DNA of 64,000 nt from Paenibacillus_E sp042676385 (GTDB taxonomy: Bacteria > Bacillota > Bacilli > Paenibacillales > NBRC-103111). Made by a program: the position numbers and the translations under genes. Each line of letters begins with the position of its first letter. The stretch's first letter is position 1. The stretch lies in NCBI RefSeq assembly GCF_042676385.1, contig NZ_JBHTHA010000010.1, forward strand, positions 1 to 64,000. Direction: 5' to 3'. The notes under the pieces are model-generated. The model was not told the DNA's origin. It saw only the letters and a list, made by a program, of their open reading frames with translations, and ran no database searches. Shown in pieces: positions 24,615 to 33,754 of this stretch.

Positions 24615-25889
24615 ATGACATTCTTTCAATTTCATCCCAACGTACGGCTGCGTATTATGATGAGCTTCTTAACAAATACGCTCGGTAACATGGTAACACC
24701 ATTCATGTCCGTTTATTTTGCAAGAACGCTTGGTACCACGATTGCAGGTACGGCGACAGCCATTAGCATTTGTATCGCGCTCCTCTGCGCGACCATCGGC
24801 GGTCACTATGCGGACCGGTTCGGCCGCAAGAAAGTGATGCTAATAGCCGAGATCGGCGGCACCGCGGCTTACGCCGTCATGGCGTTAGCCAACTCGTCGC
24901 TGCTGCACTCGGCCAGCCTCACACTCCTGATGACGATGCTCATCAGTGCGTCTTCGGGGTTTGGCAAGCCGGCGGTCGAAGCGATGCTCATCGATGTGTC
25001 GGAGCCTGACACGCGCAAAGCTATTTACCGCATCAACTATTGGTGCAACAACTTGGCCATTTCAGTTGCGGGAATGATCGGCGGTTTCTTTTTTAGCGAC
25101 TATTTATTCGAGCTCTTGCTGGCGGTAGGCGGTATGTCGCTGCTTTCGCTGATCATCACGGCCCTGTTCATTCAGGAGACGATGCCAAGTGAGCCCCAAA
25201 ATACTTTGGCATCCGGCAAAGAAGACGCTGCAGCACACACTTCGATGTTTCGGCGATATGCTGAAGTGCTTCGTGATCGGAGGTTCATGATCTACGTCTT
25301 AGCCGGCATCCTCACGGTATCCGTCGAGATGAATATGACCGGATATATCGGCATCCGGCTCGCGCAAGACATCCATCATACGGCCTGGCTGCCCGGATTA
25401 TCAGCCACCGTCGACGGCCTGCCGCTAGTCGGTTTCCTGCGGACGGAGAATACGATTGCGGTCGTTCTTCTCTCCCTCTTCGTAGGACGTGTGTTAAAAG
25501 GACGATCCGACACCCGCGTGATGCTTGCCGCGATGTTGTGCAACATTATCGGCTACTCGTATCTCGTGTTCGGTAATCAGCCTGGGCTGCTCGTCCTCTT
25601 GATGCTGCTGGCTACCGTGGGAGAGCTTACCTACGTTCCGCTCAAACAGGCCCTGCTCGTCCAGCTCGTACCCGATCATGCCCGCAGCTCCTACATGGCA
25701 CTCAGCTCCATGACGAATCGGGCCGCGCAAATCATCAGCGGTCTGAATGTGGTCATCGGCGGCTTCCTGTCCCCGGCTGCGATGGCAGCGCTGATTCTGC
25801 TTACAGGTCTTGTCGGCGTCGGGCTGCTCGCCTCGATTGTACCAGGCTTGAAGGCAAAGGAAGCTAGTCTGCAAAGCGCCGGAATCTAG
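24615..25889 (+). CDS. MFS transporter divergent from SgrR-like gene
   Basis: A 424-residue MFS transporter with about 12 helices and the motif A loop GGHYADRFGRKKVMLIAE. The sequence MTFFQFHPNVRLRIMMSFL starts at the ATG at 24615, after AGGTGA; a GTG at 24606 is possible but sits on the ribosome site. The 185-base divergent gap to the SgrR-like gene should hold both promoters. Likely exports or imports the molecule sensed by SgrR. Confidence 0.88.
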   Translation: MTFFQFHPNVRLRIMMSFLTNTLGNMVTPFMSVYFARTLGTTIAGTATAISICIALLCATIGGHYADRFGRKKVMLIAEIGGTAAYAVMALANSSLLHSASLTLLMTMLISASSGFGKPAVEAMLIDVSEPDTRKAIYRINYWCNNLAISVAGMIGGFFFSDYLFELLLAVGGMSLLSLIITALFIQETMPSEPQNTLASGKEDAAAHTSMFRRYAEVLRDRRFMIYVLAGILTVSVEMNMTGYIGIRLAQDIHHTAWLPGLSATVDGLPLVGFLRTENTIAVVLLSLFVGRVLKGRSDTRVMLAAMLCNIIGYSYLVFGNQPGLLVLLMLLATVGELTYVPLKQALLVQLVPDHARSSYMALSSMTNRAAQIISGLNVVIGGFLSPAAMAALILLTGLVGVGLLASIVPGLKAKEASLQSAGI

Positions 25890-25970
25890 AACCACGCGAC
25901 GAACCCAAACAATCTGCCTCCTCAAAACAAGGGCTGACCTTGAGTGGATCATCTACTTTCTGTAGGAATG

Positions 25971-26000
25971 ATGGCGAATTTGACGAAATTTGCCGTTTTT
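25971..26000 (+). terminator. Terminator after the MFS gene
   Basis: GGCGAATTT / AAATTTGCC (one G:T pair) with GACG loop and GTTTTT tail. Confidence 0.7.
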
Positions 26001-26062
26001 AATCATCTTTTAAGGTTTGCCCCTTAAAGTAGAAAGGAATGTTTTGAGAGAGGTGATTGATT

Positions 26063-27178
26063 TTGCAGCAATATCAGGGTTACAGCTTGACTCAGCCTAA
26101 CAGTTCTCCGCCGTTGAAACCACGGCTGAAGCCGCGGCGCAGACGTTTATTTCGTACTTTTGCCTTTTTGTTCCTTCTGTTCATCTCGGTATTCCTAGGC
26201 TGGTTTTATTTCACAGCATCGGGAACGAGCTGGAGATACATGCTTGCTGATACAATCATTACAACACAGCATCGCGACTTGGCCAAATATCTCATTGGAC
26301 AAGACGAATTGAATCATAGAGTCGACGATTATTTCAAAAAATTCGATGCCATGGGTTTAGTAAAAGACAATCGAAATATTGCCGTTTCCTCGACTAAGAA
26401 CAACGCGGTTGAAGTTGAGCCGGTTTCGAGCAATAAATTTAAAGGGTACATGCTAATCGTTCATAATCCTCAAATGATTCGCGTCGTCACGACAAGCTTA
26501 GCCGGGCAAGGCGAGCAAATTCTAAGTATGGTGAAAAGAACGGGAGCCATCGCCGGTGTAAATGGCGGCGCCTTTGACGATCCGAACTATGACGGAAATG
26601 GTTTTAGACCGATCGGCGTTGTCATGTCCGGAGGCAAGCTGCTCTACAGCGATGGAGGGATGAATGATCCCGTTAACGTCGTGGGACTTGATCGAAACGG
26701 CATTATGGTGGCAGGACGCTACAAACCTTCTGAATTAATCAAAATGGGAGTTAGAGATGCTGTCACCTTTCAGCCCAAATTCATTGTTAACGGCAAAGGT
26801 CTTGTGAAAAACGAGGCGGATGGCTGGGGCATTGCCCCCCGTACATGTATGGCGCAAACCAAAGACGGGACGATTATTTTCCTCGTCATTGACGGCAGAC
26901 AACCTGGTTATTCCATGGGTGCAACGCTCTATGACGCACAACAATTACTATTGGATAAAGGAGCAGTCACCGCGGCTAATCTGGATGGCGGTTCTTCCTC
27001 CGTACTCGTTAACCATAACGAGGTGGTGAATCGACCGTCTAGCAGTTATGGGATGAGGTATTTGCCGACTGCTTTCCTGGTGTTTGACCATCCCGACAAG
27101 GTCAAAGTGACGAATATGTGGGCTGGCGTCGACATGTCTCACTTCGATTCCTCCGATAAGCCGTTCGCGGCGAAATAA
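26063..27178 (+). CDS. Membrane-anchored phosphodiester glycosidase (NAGPA) family protein
   Basis: A 371-residue protein with a basic cytoplasmic N-terminus, one membrane helix (about 32-52), and an extracytoplasmic NAGPA domain (about 120-350). Seen: VNGGAFDDP, the FIVNGKG block, PRTCMAQTKDGTIIFLVIDGR and AANLDGGSSSVLV, the conserved core of this family. In human UCE the domain removes GlcNAc from phosphodiester-linked sugar; bacterial members are tied to cell-surface polysaccharide or cell-wall turnover. TTG at 26063 follows AGAGGTGA by 6 bases; a TTG two codons earlier overlaps that site. Confidence 0.85.
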   Translation: MQQYQGYSLTQPNSSPPLKPRLKPRRRRLFRTFAFLFLLFISVFLGWFYFTASGTSWRYMLADTIITTQHRDLAKYLIGQDELNHRVDDYFKKFDAMGLVKDNRNIAVSSTKNNAVEVEPVSSNKFKGYMLIVHNPQMIRVVTTSLAGQGEQILSMVKRTGAIAGVNGGAFDDPNYDGNGFRPIGVVMSGGKLLYSDGGMNDPVNVVGLDRNGIMVAGRYKPSELIKMGVRDAVTFQPKFIVNGKGLVKNEADGWGIAPRTCMAQTKDGTIIFLVIDGRQPGYSMGATLYDAQQLLLDKGAVTAANLDGGSSSVLVNHNEVVNRPSSSYGMRYLPTAFLVFDHPDKVKVTNMWAGVDMSHFDSSDKPFAAK

Positions 27179-27191
27179 TAGGTTCAAAAAC

Positions 27192-27220
27192 GCAAAGAGC
27201 CCCGGGAAGGGCTCTTTTGC
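27192..27220. terminator. Bidirectional terminator
   Basis: GCAAAGAGCCC / GGGCTCTTTTGC stem between convergent genes, with A and T tracts within the stem ends. Confidence 0.85.
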
Positions 27221-27228
27221 ATTGTCTC

Positions 27229-28341
27229 TTATTTAGCTTGCAGCGCTTTGTCAACGAATTCCGTGGTATACGTTTGATCCAGCTTAATGCCGGCATCTTT
27301 TAGCTTCGGATTAAATGCGCTCAAAACTTCCAGCACTTTTTGCGGAGCATCCGCAGGCATTTTTCCATCTGGAGTGAACATAGGCAGCGTGCCTTTAAGC
27401 GCGGTTAAATACATGTCTTTATCGCCTGCATAATATTCCTTAGGCAGTTTATCGGCAATTTCTTCAGGCTTATGCGTGTTGATCCATTTCATCGTCTTCA
27501 CGAAAGCATTCGCTAAATGCTGTGTCACGTCAGGATGAGCCTTGACATACGAGGTTTGCATATAAAGCGAAGTAGCCGGATAGTTGCCGCCTAATGCTTG
27601 CTTCGTCCCCTCAACCGTGTTCATATCTACAAGAACAGAAGCAATATTTTTGGAAACGAGCAGGGATACCGTAGGTTCAGTGGTTACAGCCAAGTCGATT
27701 TTCCCTTGCTGCATCGCAGCAATCAGGGTTTGCCCTGCCCCAACAGGCACTGGCGTGTAATCTTTGGTTGTGTTACCTCCTTTCGTTACCAGGTAGTTCG
27801 CGAGGAAGTTCGTTGAAGAGCCGAGTCCGGTAACGCCGATCGTATGACCTTTCAAGTCGGGCAATCCTTTGATCTGATCTTTTAATTTATTGGATACCAT
27901 GAGTCGTTCCCCTGGGATCCCCGCCATTTGTACGACGGATTCAAGAATCTTTCCTTTGGATTGCATATCGATCGTATGGTCGTAGAATCCGCCAACCCCT
28001 TGCACTTCGCCGGCAATTAGCGCTTCCTCTGCAGATTGTCCAGCGGCTTCATTCACCAATTCGACGGTCAGACCTTCATCTTTGAAATAACCCAAACTTT
28101 CCGTTAGTTTATAAGGCAGGTAGATGACCTTCTCCAAGCCTCCGACCATGATCGTCACTTTCGGCATTGGAGCAGCTGCCGGGGTAGCCGCACTCGTTTC
28201 AGCGGGTTTTGCCGTATCCGCAGGCTTGGCGGGATCTTTACTTGGCGCAGCGGCCTGCTGTGCAGCCCCGCATCCTGTTGCAAGCATGGCAAGAATAGCG
28301 ACACTGGACATTCCTGCTGCAATTTTTTGGCTTTTTCTCAT
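27229..28341 (-). CDS. NMT1/THI5-like ABC substrate-binding lipoprotein
   Basis: A 370-residue lipoprotein with lipobox ATGC (Cys24), an Ala/Pro/Lys-rich linker to about 55, then a NitT/TauT-class binding domain (IYLPYKLTESLGYFKDEGL, GLPDLKGHTIGVTGLGSSTN, LAVTTEPTVSLLV). Homologues bind nitrate, sulfonates or thiamine precursor pyrimidines. Last gene of the ATPase-permease-binding protein operon divergent from a CitA/DcuS-type kinase. Confidence 0.87.
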   Translation of the reverse strand: MRKSQKIAAGMSSVAILAMLATGCGAAQQAAAPSKDPAKPADTAKPAETSAATPAAAPMPKVTIMVGGLEKVIYLPYKLTESLGYFKDEGLTVELVNEAAGQSAEEALIAGEVQGVGGFYDHTIDMQSKGKILESVVQMAGIPGERLMVSNKLKDQIKGLPDLKGHTIGVTGLGSSTNFLANYLVTKGGNTTKDYTPVPVGAGQTLIAAMQQGKIDLAVTTEPTVSLLVSKNIASVLVDMNTVEGTKQALGGNYPATSLYMQTSYVKAHPDVTQHLANAFVKTMKWINTHKPEEIADKLPKEYYAGDKDMYLTALKGTLPMFTPDGKMPADAPQKVLEVLSAFNPKLKDAGIKLDQTYTTEFVDKALQAK

Positions 28342-28374
28342 CGTTTTTACCCCTTCTCACATGAGTTTTTATTA

Positions 28375-29229
28375 TTACTGGCGGACAAAGCGCCAAGCAA
28401 TAAACCTTTTTTCCAACTTGCCAACGGCCCAATTTGCAACTAATGCGGTTAACGAAAGCAATACCATGCCGGCGAAAACGCCAGCTGTGTCAAAGGCGCC
28501 CTGAGCTTGCGAGATCAGAAATCCAAGACCTTTAGTAGCCCCAATGAACTCGCCGACTACAGCCCCAACGAGCGCGAAGCCGAAGCTGGAATGCAGACTG
28601 GACAGAATCCACGTTAAGGCGGAAGGAATGATAACATGTCTGGCCAGCTGTCTATTGTTAGCGCCCAGCAGCCGCGCATTGTTGACCAAATTCTTATCGA
28701 CTTCGCGTACGCCCTGGAAGGCATTGAAAAAGACCACGAAGAAGGTTAAAGTGACGCCCAGAGCAACTTTGGACGGCATACCCAATCCAAGCCATAGAAT
28801 AAAGATGGGAGCGAGAACTACGCGTGGAAGCGCATTCAACATTTGGATGTAAGGACCGAGAACAACGGATAAAATCTCATTCCTCCCTAATAGGTAGCCT
28901 CCGATTACACCTAGAGCCACCCCTATGACAAACGAGAGAATCGTTTCCTCAAAGGTTACAATGAAATGCACATACAAGGGGCCTTGGCTTGTGCCGTTCT
29001 GGAACCAATCTACGATGTGCAAAAGAATTTCCGACGGGCTGGAGAAGAAGAACTTATCGATGATTTGCCGGTCGGCCAGAAACTCCCACAGGCCAAAAAT
29101 GATGATGGCCAGAAGAATTTGAAGCGTCAGGTTGCGCGTTCTGATCTTCAATGCCTTCTTACGCATTTCTCTTTTCCTTGTATCGATTTCTTCTTTCGAA
29201 TTCTTATTTATGGCCGACAGTGTGTGCAT
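28375..29229 (-). CDS. NitT/TauT-type ABC permease
   Basis: A 284-residue permease with six helices after a basic N-terminal tail, with the EAA loop NARLLGANNRQLARHVIIPSAL. The ATG at 29229, preceded by GAGGTGAT, overlaps the end of the ATPase gene by 26 bases; a later ATG at 29166 has a weaker ribosome site. Confidence 0.87.
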   Translation of the reverse strand: MHTLSAINKNSKEEIDTRKREMRKKALKIRTRNLTLQILLAIIIFGLWEFLADRQIIDKFFFSSPSEILLHIVDWFQNGTSQGPLYVHFIVTFEETILSFVIGVALGVIGGYLLGRNEILSVVLGPYIQMLNALPRVVLAPIFILWLGLGMPSKVALGVTLTFFVVFFNAFQGVREVDKNLVNNARLLGANNRQLARHVIIPSALTWILSSLHSSFGFALVGAVVGEFIGATKGLGFLISQAQGAFDTAGVFAGMVLLSLTALVANWAVGKLEKRFIAWRFVRQ

Positions 29230-30052
29230 AGCTGATCATCACCTCATCCCTTAAATCATTCCAAATTTGTTCGTGAAGTCTCATAAATGCCGGATCAAAC
29301 CGAATTTCGGCCACATTGCGCGGGCGCGGCAGATCAATCCGATAATCGCCTTTCACAGTCGCCGCCGGTCCAGCGCTGAGTACAACGACCCGGTCGCTTA
29401 ACGCTATGGCCTCCTCCAGATCATGAGTGATAAAGAAGACGGAAGCCGATGTCTCTTCCCATATTTTGAGAAGCTCATTTTCCATCAAATGGCGCGTATG
29501 CACGTCGAGTGCGGAGAACGATTCGTCCATCAGCAAGATTTGCGGTTGCACGATGAGCGTTTGCGCCAACGCAACGCGTTTTCTCATTCCGCCGGACAAT
29601 TGATGAGGATAATGCCCTTCAAATCCTTTCAGTCCAACAATCTCAATCCATTTTCTTGCTTCGTCATAGGCTTGGCGCTTTTCAGTGCCTCTTAATCGTA
29701 AACCTAGGGACACATTATCGATGACCGTTTTCCACGGGAACGCATTTTCAGTTTGAAATACACAAGCGGCAATGCGGTTGATCCCTTCCAGCGGTTCATT
29801 TTGAATCCGTATCGTCCCTTTCGTCGGCGATTCGAATCCTGCGATTAAACTTAACGTCGTCGATTTCCCACAGCCTGTCGGGCCGACAATGGAAACAAAT
29901 TCACCTTTTCCTACAGTTAAGTTGATGTCGCGCAGCACCGTATGGACTTCACCGGATGGTTTCAGAAACTCTTTGGATACTCCTATTAACTCGATCATAG
30001 GTTTCGCATTTACTTTCGCTTCATATCGAACGTGTTCCGTCTCTGCGCTCAT
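29204..30052 (-). CDS. NitT/TauT-type ABC ATP-binding protein
   Basis: A 282-residue ATPase. Walker A GPTGCGKST at 57-65, signature LSGGMRKRVALAQ, Walker B ILLMDESFSALD (Ser replaces the usual Pro), H-loop FFITHDLEEA. The start at 30052 follows GGAGG by 9 bases. The open frame extends 53 codons upstream, but that part runs through the divergent promoter region and is not credible coding sequence. First gene of the operon. Confidence 0.9.
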   Translation of the reverse strand: MSAETEHVRYEAKVNAKPMIELIGVSKEFLKPSGEVHTVLRDINLTVGKGEFVSIVGPTGCGKSTTLSLIAGFESPTKGTIRIQNEPLEGINRIAACVFQTENAFPWKTVIDNVSLGLRLRGTEKRQAYDEARKWIEIVGLKGFEGHYPHQLSGGMRKRVALAQTLIVQPQILLMDESFSALDVHTRHLMENELLKIWEETSASVFFITHDLEEAIALSDRVVVLSAGPAATVKGDYRIDLPRPRNVAEIRFDPAFMRLHEQIWNDLRDEVMISYAHTVGHK

Positions 30053-30092
30053 TTCTCGCTGCCTCCTGACTTGCTTTTTTTGATTGATAGCG

Positions 30093-30185
30093 TTTACAAT
30101 TTTGAGTATAGTTGAACATAAAGTGACCGTATATATTGTGCTAAAAAGTTCATTATTTACAATAAAAACGGTTTTCACAATAAAC
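30093..30185. promoter_or_regulatory. Divergent promoter region with TTYACAATA repeats
   Basis: Between the ATPase start (30052) and kinase start (30215). TTTACAATAAAA at 30156 and TTCACAATAAAC at 30174 are direct repeats 18 bases apart, and a third TTTACAATTTT starts at 30094. These are candidate sites for the response regulator, which would link the kinase system to the ABC importer. Speculative. Confidence 0.35.
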
Positions 30186-30214
30186 CCAACGGAATCGAAA
30201 TGGAGATGCACACG

Positions 30215-31825
30215 ATGAAACCGAAGCGGCTGTTGACCTTAAGATCGAAAATCAATCTCCTGGTGCTGTTGAATATTTTGTTTGTTCTAATCCTGGTAAT
30301 ATCCGCGATATCCTACATTACTATTGACAGGAAATTTAAAGAAACAGGCGATCGCGCTATTTTTCTGGCAAGAACGATTGCAGGGATGCCCCAAGTGGTT
30401 CAGACGTTAAAGGAGCCGAATCCTTCATCTGTCATCCAACCGCTGGCCGAAGATTTGCGCAACAAAACGAAAGCGGAATTTATTGTGGTTACCAATATGG
30501 ATTTAATCCGCTTCAGCCACCCGAATCCGGCGAAAATAGGGTTGCCCCTCGATGGGGAGGACGCCGATATGGATCAAAAAGTACTGCAAGGGCTGGAAAT
30601 TCAATCCACCTCCGGAGGCAGTCTCGGGCTTTCAATCCGCGGGAAAACACCGATATTCGACGAGAGCCATCACCAGATTGGGCTTGTTTCCGTCGGCTTT
30701 CTTGTGCAGGATATTTGGAAAGATATTTATAGCATCCTCTTGAAAATCGCCATCTCGGGGATTGTCGCCCTACTTTTCGGTCTCTTCGGCGCTTATTTGT
30801 TATCCGGACACATCAAAAAACAAATTTTCAACATGGAACCTAATGAAATTGCCTTCATCACACAAGAGCAAGCAGCAATCCTGAATTCCATCCGGGAAGG
30901 CATTATTGCCATCAACAGTGACGGAAAAATTACAACCTGCAATCACGAAGCCAAAAAAATATTGGAAATGGAGAATGTGGATGTTGGTGGCCGCGATATT
31001 AACTCCATTCTCCCTACTTCGCGATTGTTGGAAGTGCTTGAAGAAGGGAGCCTCCATCAGGATGAGCCCATGATCATAGGAAATACTCTGGTGATTACCA
31101 ATCGCGTACCTGTTCGGGCCAAAGGAAAAGTCATCGGCGCCGTAGCCACTTTCCGGGATAAACTTCAGCTCGACCAAATCGATCAGCGCCTCGCCGATAT
31201 CGGCCAGTATGCCGATTCATTACGAAGCCAGCGCCATGAGTTCATGAACAAACTTCACCTGATTTCGGGTTTGATCAAAATGAAGGAGTATGAAATGGTG
31301 AACGAATTGATCGAGCAAATTAATGAAGAACAACAGCATTTATTGAATTTTTTCTTGTCCAGAATTCATGATCCTGCAGTAATCGGCGTGCTGATCGGCA
31401 AGCTGCACCGGGCCAAGGAGCTTGGCATTCAGCTCATCGTTGACTCCGAATCGATGCTTCCCGACCCATGTCCGCATCGGGATATCGTAATTACGCTGCT
31501 AGGGAATGCGATCGAAAACGCCCTTGAAGCCATTGTAGGCGCTGCTTCCAAAGGAAGTCCGGGTACGATCATCGTTCGTTTCGAGGACGAGGTCGATCGG
31601 CTGACCATTTCCGTGCAAGATACGGGGCCGGGCATTGATCCTCTGCTTGGTGAAGACGTGTTTAAGGACGGAGTGTCAACCAAAGGAAGCGGGCGGGGAT
31701 TTGGACTTACTTTACTGGCCCGATTGATTTCAAATATTGGAGGCGAATTATCCATTGAAAGTTCGTCTTCAGGCTCGACATTAGCAGCTAGTTTACCTAA
31801 AAAAGGAGGAACGGCCCGTGAGTAA
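30215..31825 (+). CDS. Sensor histidine kinase, CitA/DcuS family
   Basis: A 536-residue membrane kinase: TM1 near 15-38, extracytoplasmic PAS/Cache sensor about 40-170 (FIVVTNMDLIRFSHPNPAKIGL is the typical CitA/DcuS strand), TM2 about 175-195, cytoplasmic PAS about 215-310, then a Spo0B-type H box SQRHEFMNKLHLISGL and HATPase (N box GNAIENALEAI, G boxes DTGPGI and GSGRGFGL). This family senses carboxylates such as citrate or C4-dicarboxylates. ATG at 30215 follows GGAG by 9 bases; an in-frame ATG lies at 30200. Overlaps its regulator gene by 8 bases. Confidence 0.9.
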   Translation: MKPKRLLTLRSKINLLVLLNILFVLILVISAISYITIDRKFKETGDRAIFLARTIAGMPQVVQTLKEPNPSSVIQPLAEDLRNKTKAEFIVVTNMDLIRFSHPNPAKIGLPLDGEDADMDQKVLQGLEIQSTSGGSLGLSIRGKTPIFDESHHQIGLVSVGFLVQDIWKDIYSILLKIAISGIVALLFGLFGAYLLSGHIKKQIFNMEPNEIAFITQEQAAILNSIREGIIAINSDGKITTCNHEAKKILEMENVDVGGRDINSILPTSRLLEVLEEGSLHQDEPMIIGNTLVITNRVPVRAKGKVIGAVATFRDKLQLDQIDQRLADIGQYADSLRSQRHEFMNKLHLISGLIKMKEYEMVNELIEQINEEQQHLLNFFLSRIHDPAVIGVLIGKLHRAKELGIQLIVDSESMLPDPCPHRDIVITLLGNAIENALEAIVGAASKGSPGTIIVRFEDEVDRLTISVQDTGPGIDPLLGEDVFKDGVSTKGSGRGFGLTLLARLISNIGGELSIESSSSGSTLAASLPKKGGTARE

Positions 31826-32519
31826 TTCCCCTCTTCGCGTAGTCGTCGTTGACGATGATTTTATGATTGCAAGAATGCATGGCAAATTCATTGGCTCGCA
31901 AGAAGGCTATGAACTGGTGGGTACCGCTCACAATTATGAACAAGCCTTGTCCGCGACGCTTGCTGCGAAGCCGGATTTGCTGCTGCTCGATGTGTATTTG
32001 CCCGATCATTCAGGCATTGAACTTGTGCGCACCATCCGCAGCCAGAACCTCCCCTGTGACATTATCCTGATTACAGCTGCCAAAGAACGTGAAATCGTCG
32101 AAGAAGGTTTTCGGTTAGGCATTTTTGATTATTTATTTAAACCTTTTGACTTGGAGCATCTGCAAAACACGCTTCTTAAATACATCCAATTTAAGTCCCG
32201 TTTATCCTCCACCGATCCATTGAATCAGGAGTCGCTGGATAATCTAAAAAAACTTCGAGCGCCGGATACAGGCGTGAGTCCAGTCACCCCCAGCCCTTTC
32301 CAGAAAGGAATTGACATTAGGACCCTGGAACGGATTAAACAGTACTTGAAAGAAATCAAGGAGTTTCAAAATGTAGATCAGATCGCCCAGCGGGCCGGCG
32401 TAAGCCGCTCCACCGTTCGAAATTATATGACTTATCTGGTAGAAGAGCATATAGTTGAAGAATATTTACAATACGGCACAATCGGCCGTCCTCAACGGCT
32501 ATACCGATTGAAAGAGTGA
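31818..32519 (+). CDS. Response regulator, CitT/DcuR family
   Basis: A 233-residue regulator. Receiver domain about 7-125 with acidic pocket VVDDD, phosphoacceptor Asp in LLLLDVYLPD and Lys in YLFKPFD; C-terminal helix-turn-helix about 170-230 (VDQIAQRAGVSRSTVRNYMTYL). GTG start within the end of the kinase gene, so translation is coupled. Likely controls the divergent ABC operon or an unlinked carboxylate transporter. Confidence 0.9.
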   Translation: MSNSPLRVVVVDDDFMIARMHGKFIGSQEGYELVGTAHNYEQALSATLAAKPDLLLLDVYLPDHSGIELVRTIRSQNLPCDIILITAAKEREIVEEGFRLGIFDYLFKPFDLEHLQNTLLKYIQFKSRLSSTDPLNQESLDNLKKLRAPDTGVSPVTPSPFQKGIDIRTLERIKQYLKEIKEFQNVDQIAQRAGVSRSTVRNYMTYLVEEHIVEEYLQYGTIGRPQRLYRLKE

Positions 32520-32591
32520 GCGGAAATGCGGATAAGACAAAATATCTCTATGTCCGAGCACTCACTTAAAGACTTAAACATTCCGGTGCGG

Positions 32592-33266
32592 TTAAAACAA
32601 CGCAATCAACCATGGCGTCACGCATAACGTGACGAAAGCGGTGATCAGCATCGCAATACCGGCGACGGAGCCGGTTACGGCGCCATCCTCCAATGCTTTG
32701 CTGATGCCCGCCGAATGGGCGCTCGTGCCATACATGACGCCGCGGGCAACCGGCCCGCGAATCCGGAACCATTTGACGACTAGCGGTCCCGCAATGAGAC
32801 CGAGCAGTCCCGTAATTAACGTCGCTACCGCAGTTAATGTCGGCATGCCGCCGATCATTTGGGATATGGATATGGCGATCGGCGTCGTTGCGGAGCGCGG
32901 AGCCAGACTATCCATAATTGCGGAATTGAGCCCGAACAGGTGGGCTAAACCTGCGGACGTAACAATCGCAGCGACTGCCCCGCACGCGACGCTCGTCATG
33001 ATGGTGTAGGCATGCTTTTTCATGATGTCAACATGCTTGTAAAGCGTAACCGCCAACGCAATGGTAGCGGGTTCGACCATTTGACTGAGCCAACCTGCGC
33101 CTTTGTTGTACGTGTCAAACGATACGCCGCTTATTTCGATGATCGCGATGACGAGAACCGGAGTTATGAGCAGCGGCGTGAGAACCACTATGGGAAATGC
33201 TCGATATAATCTTTTGGCAACCCAATAAATGGCAATTGTCAAACCTAACCAAGTCAGTGTCTCCAT
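32592..33266 (-). CDS. LrgB/CidB family membrane protein
   Basis: A 224-residue multi-helix membrane protein with the LrgB marks TPLLITPVLV, LAPRSATTPIAI, GTSAHSAGISKAL. CidB/LrgB works with CidA/LrgA; the pair is linked to murein hydrolase export, programmed lysis and pyruvate transport. Its ATG overlaps the CidA stop as TAATG. Confidence 0.9.
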   Translation of the reverse strand: METLTWLGLTIAIYWVAKRLYRAFPIVVLTPLLITPVLVIAIIEISGVSFDTYNKGAGWLSQMVEPATIALAVTLYKHVDIMKKHAYTIMTSVACGAVAAIVTSAGLAHLFGLNSAIMDSLAPRSATTPIAISISQMIGGMPTLTAVATLITGLLGLIAGPLVVKWFRIRGPVARGVMYGTSAHSAGISKALEDGAVTGSVAGIAMLITAFVTLCVTPWLIALF

Positions 33267-33637
33267 TACCCGGCCTGCCTTTCATGCCGATTTGCTATCC
33301 ATTGACCGATTAACCCTGAACATAGCATCACCATGAATGTGCTACATACTATTGTGAGCACAATAAATACTCCGCTTTGCATCACCAATGATTTATATTT
33401 GATAATGCCAACCGCTGCCGGAATGAAAAATAAAAGCATTTCCGCAAGCAACCATTTGGAACCCACTTCGACCCAGTCCAAACGAACGATTCCACTCTTG
33501 AGCAGCGCGAAAAGCAGAAAAATACCGAACACGGTCCCGGGGATGGGGAGATGAAGCCATTGTACACAGGCATCAGCCAACTTGGCAGTAAGCATAAAAA
33601 AGAAAACTTGAATCATCGTTTGCAGCAGCTTTCTCAA
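33266..33637 (-). CDS. CidA/LrgA family holin-like protein
   Basis: A 123-residue membrane protein with four helices; PIPGTVFGIFLLFALL is the conserved CidA/LrgA segment. It is paired with the LrgB-family gene downstream and divergent from a LysR regulator, as in B. subtilis ywbHG with ywbI. Confidence 0.9.
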   Translation of the reverse strand: MRKLLQTMIQVFFFMLTAKLADACVQWLHLPIPGTVFGIFLLFALLKSGIVRLDWVEVGSKWLLAEMLLFFIPAAVGIIKYKSLVMQSGVFIVLTIVCSTFMVMLCSGLIGQWIANRHERQAG

Positions 33638-33697
33638 CTAAATCCCGCTCCCTTCGGTGAGTTCAGTATACAAGAATGTTTTTCATAGGTAAAATGA

Positions 33698-33712
33698 ATT
33701 CATACCATGAAT
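33698..33712. promoter_or_regulatory. LysR-type operator between cidAB and regulator
   Basis: Palindrome ATTCAT-ACC-ATGAAT, containing a T-N11-A core (T33699, A33711), centred in the 117-base divergent gap. Confidence 0.6.
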
Positions 33713-33754
33713 CACATTCCTTTTGGCTATGAATAAAGGAGTTAAAAAGCCGCT

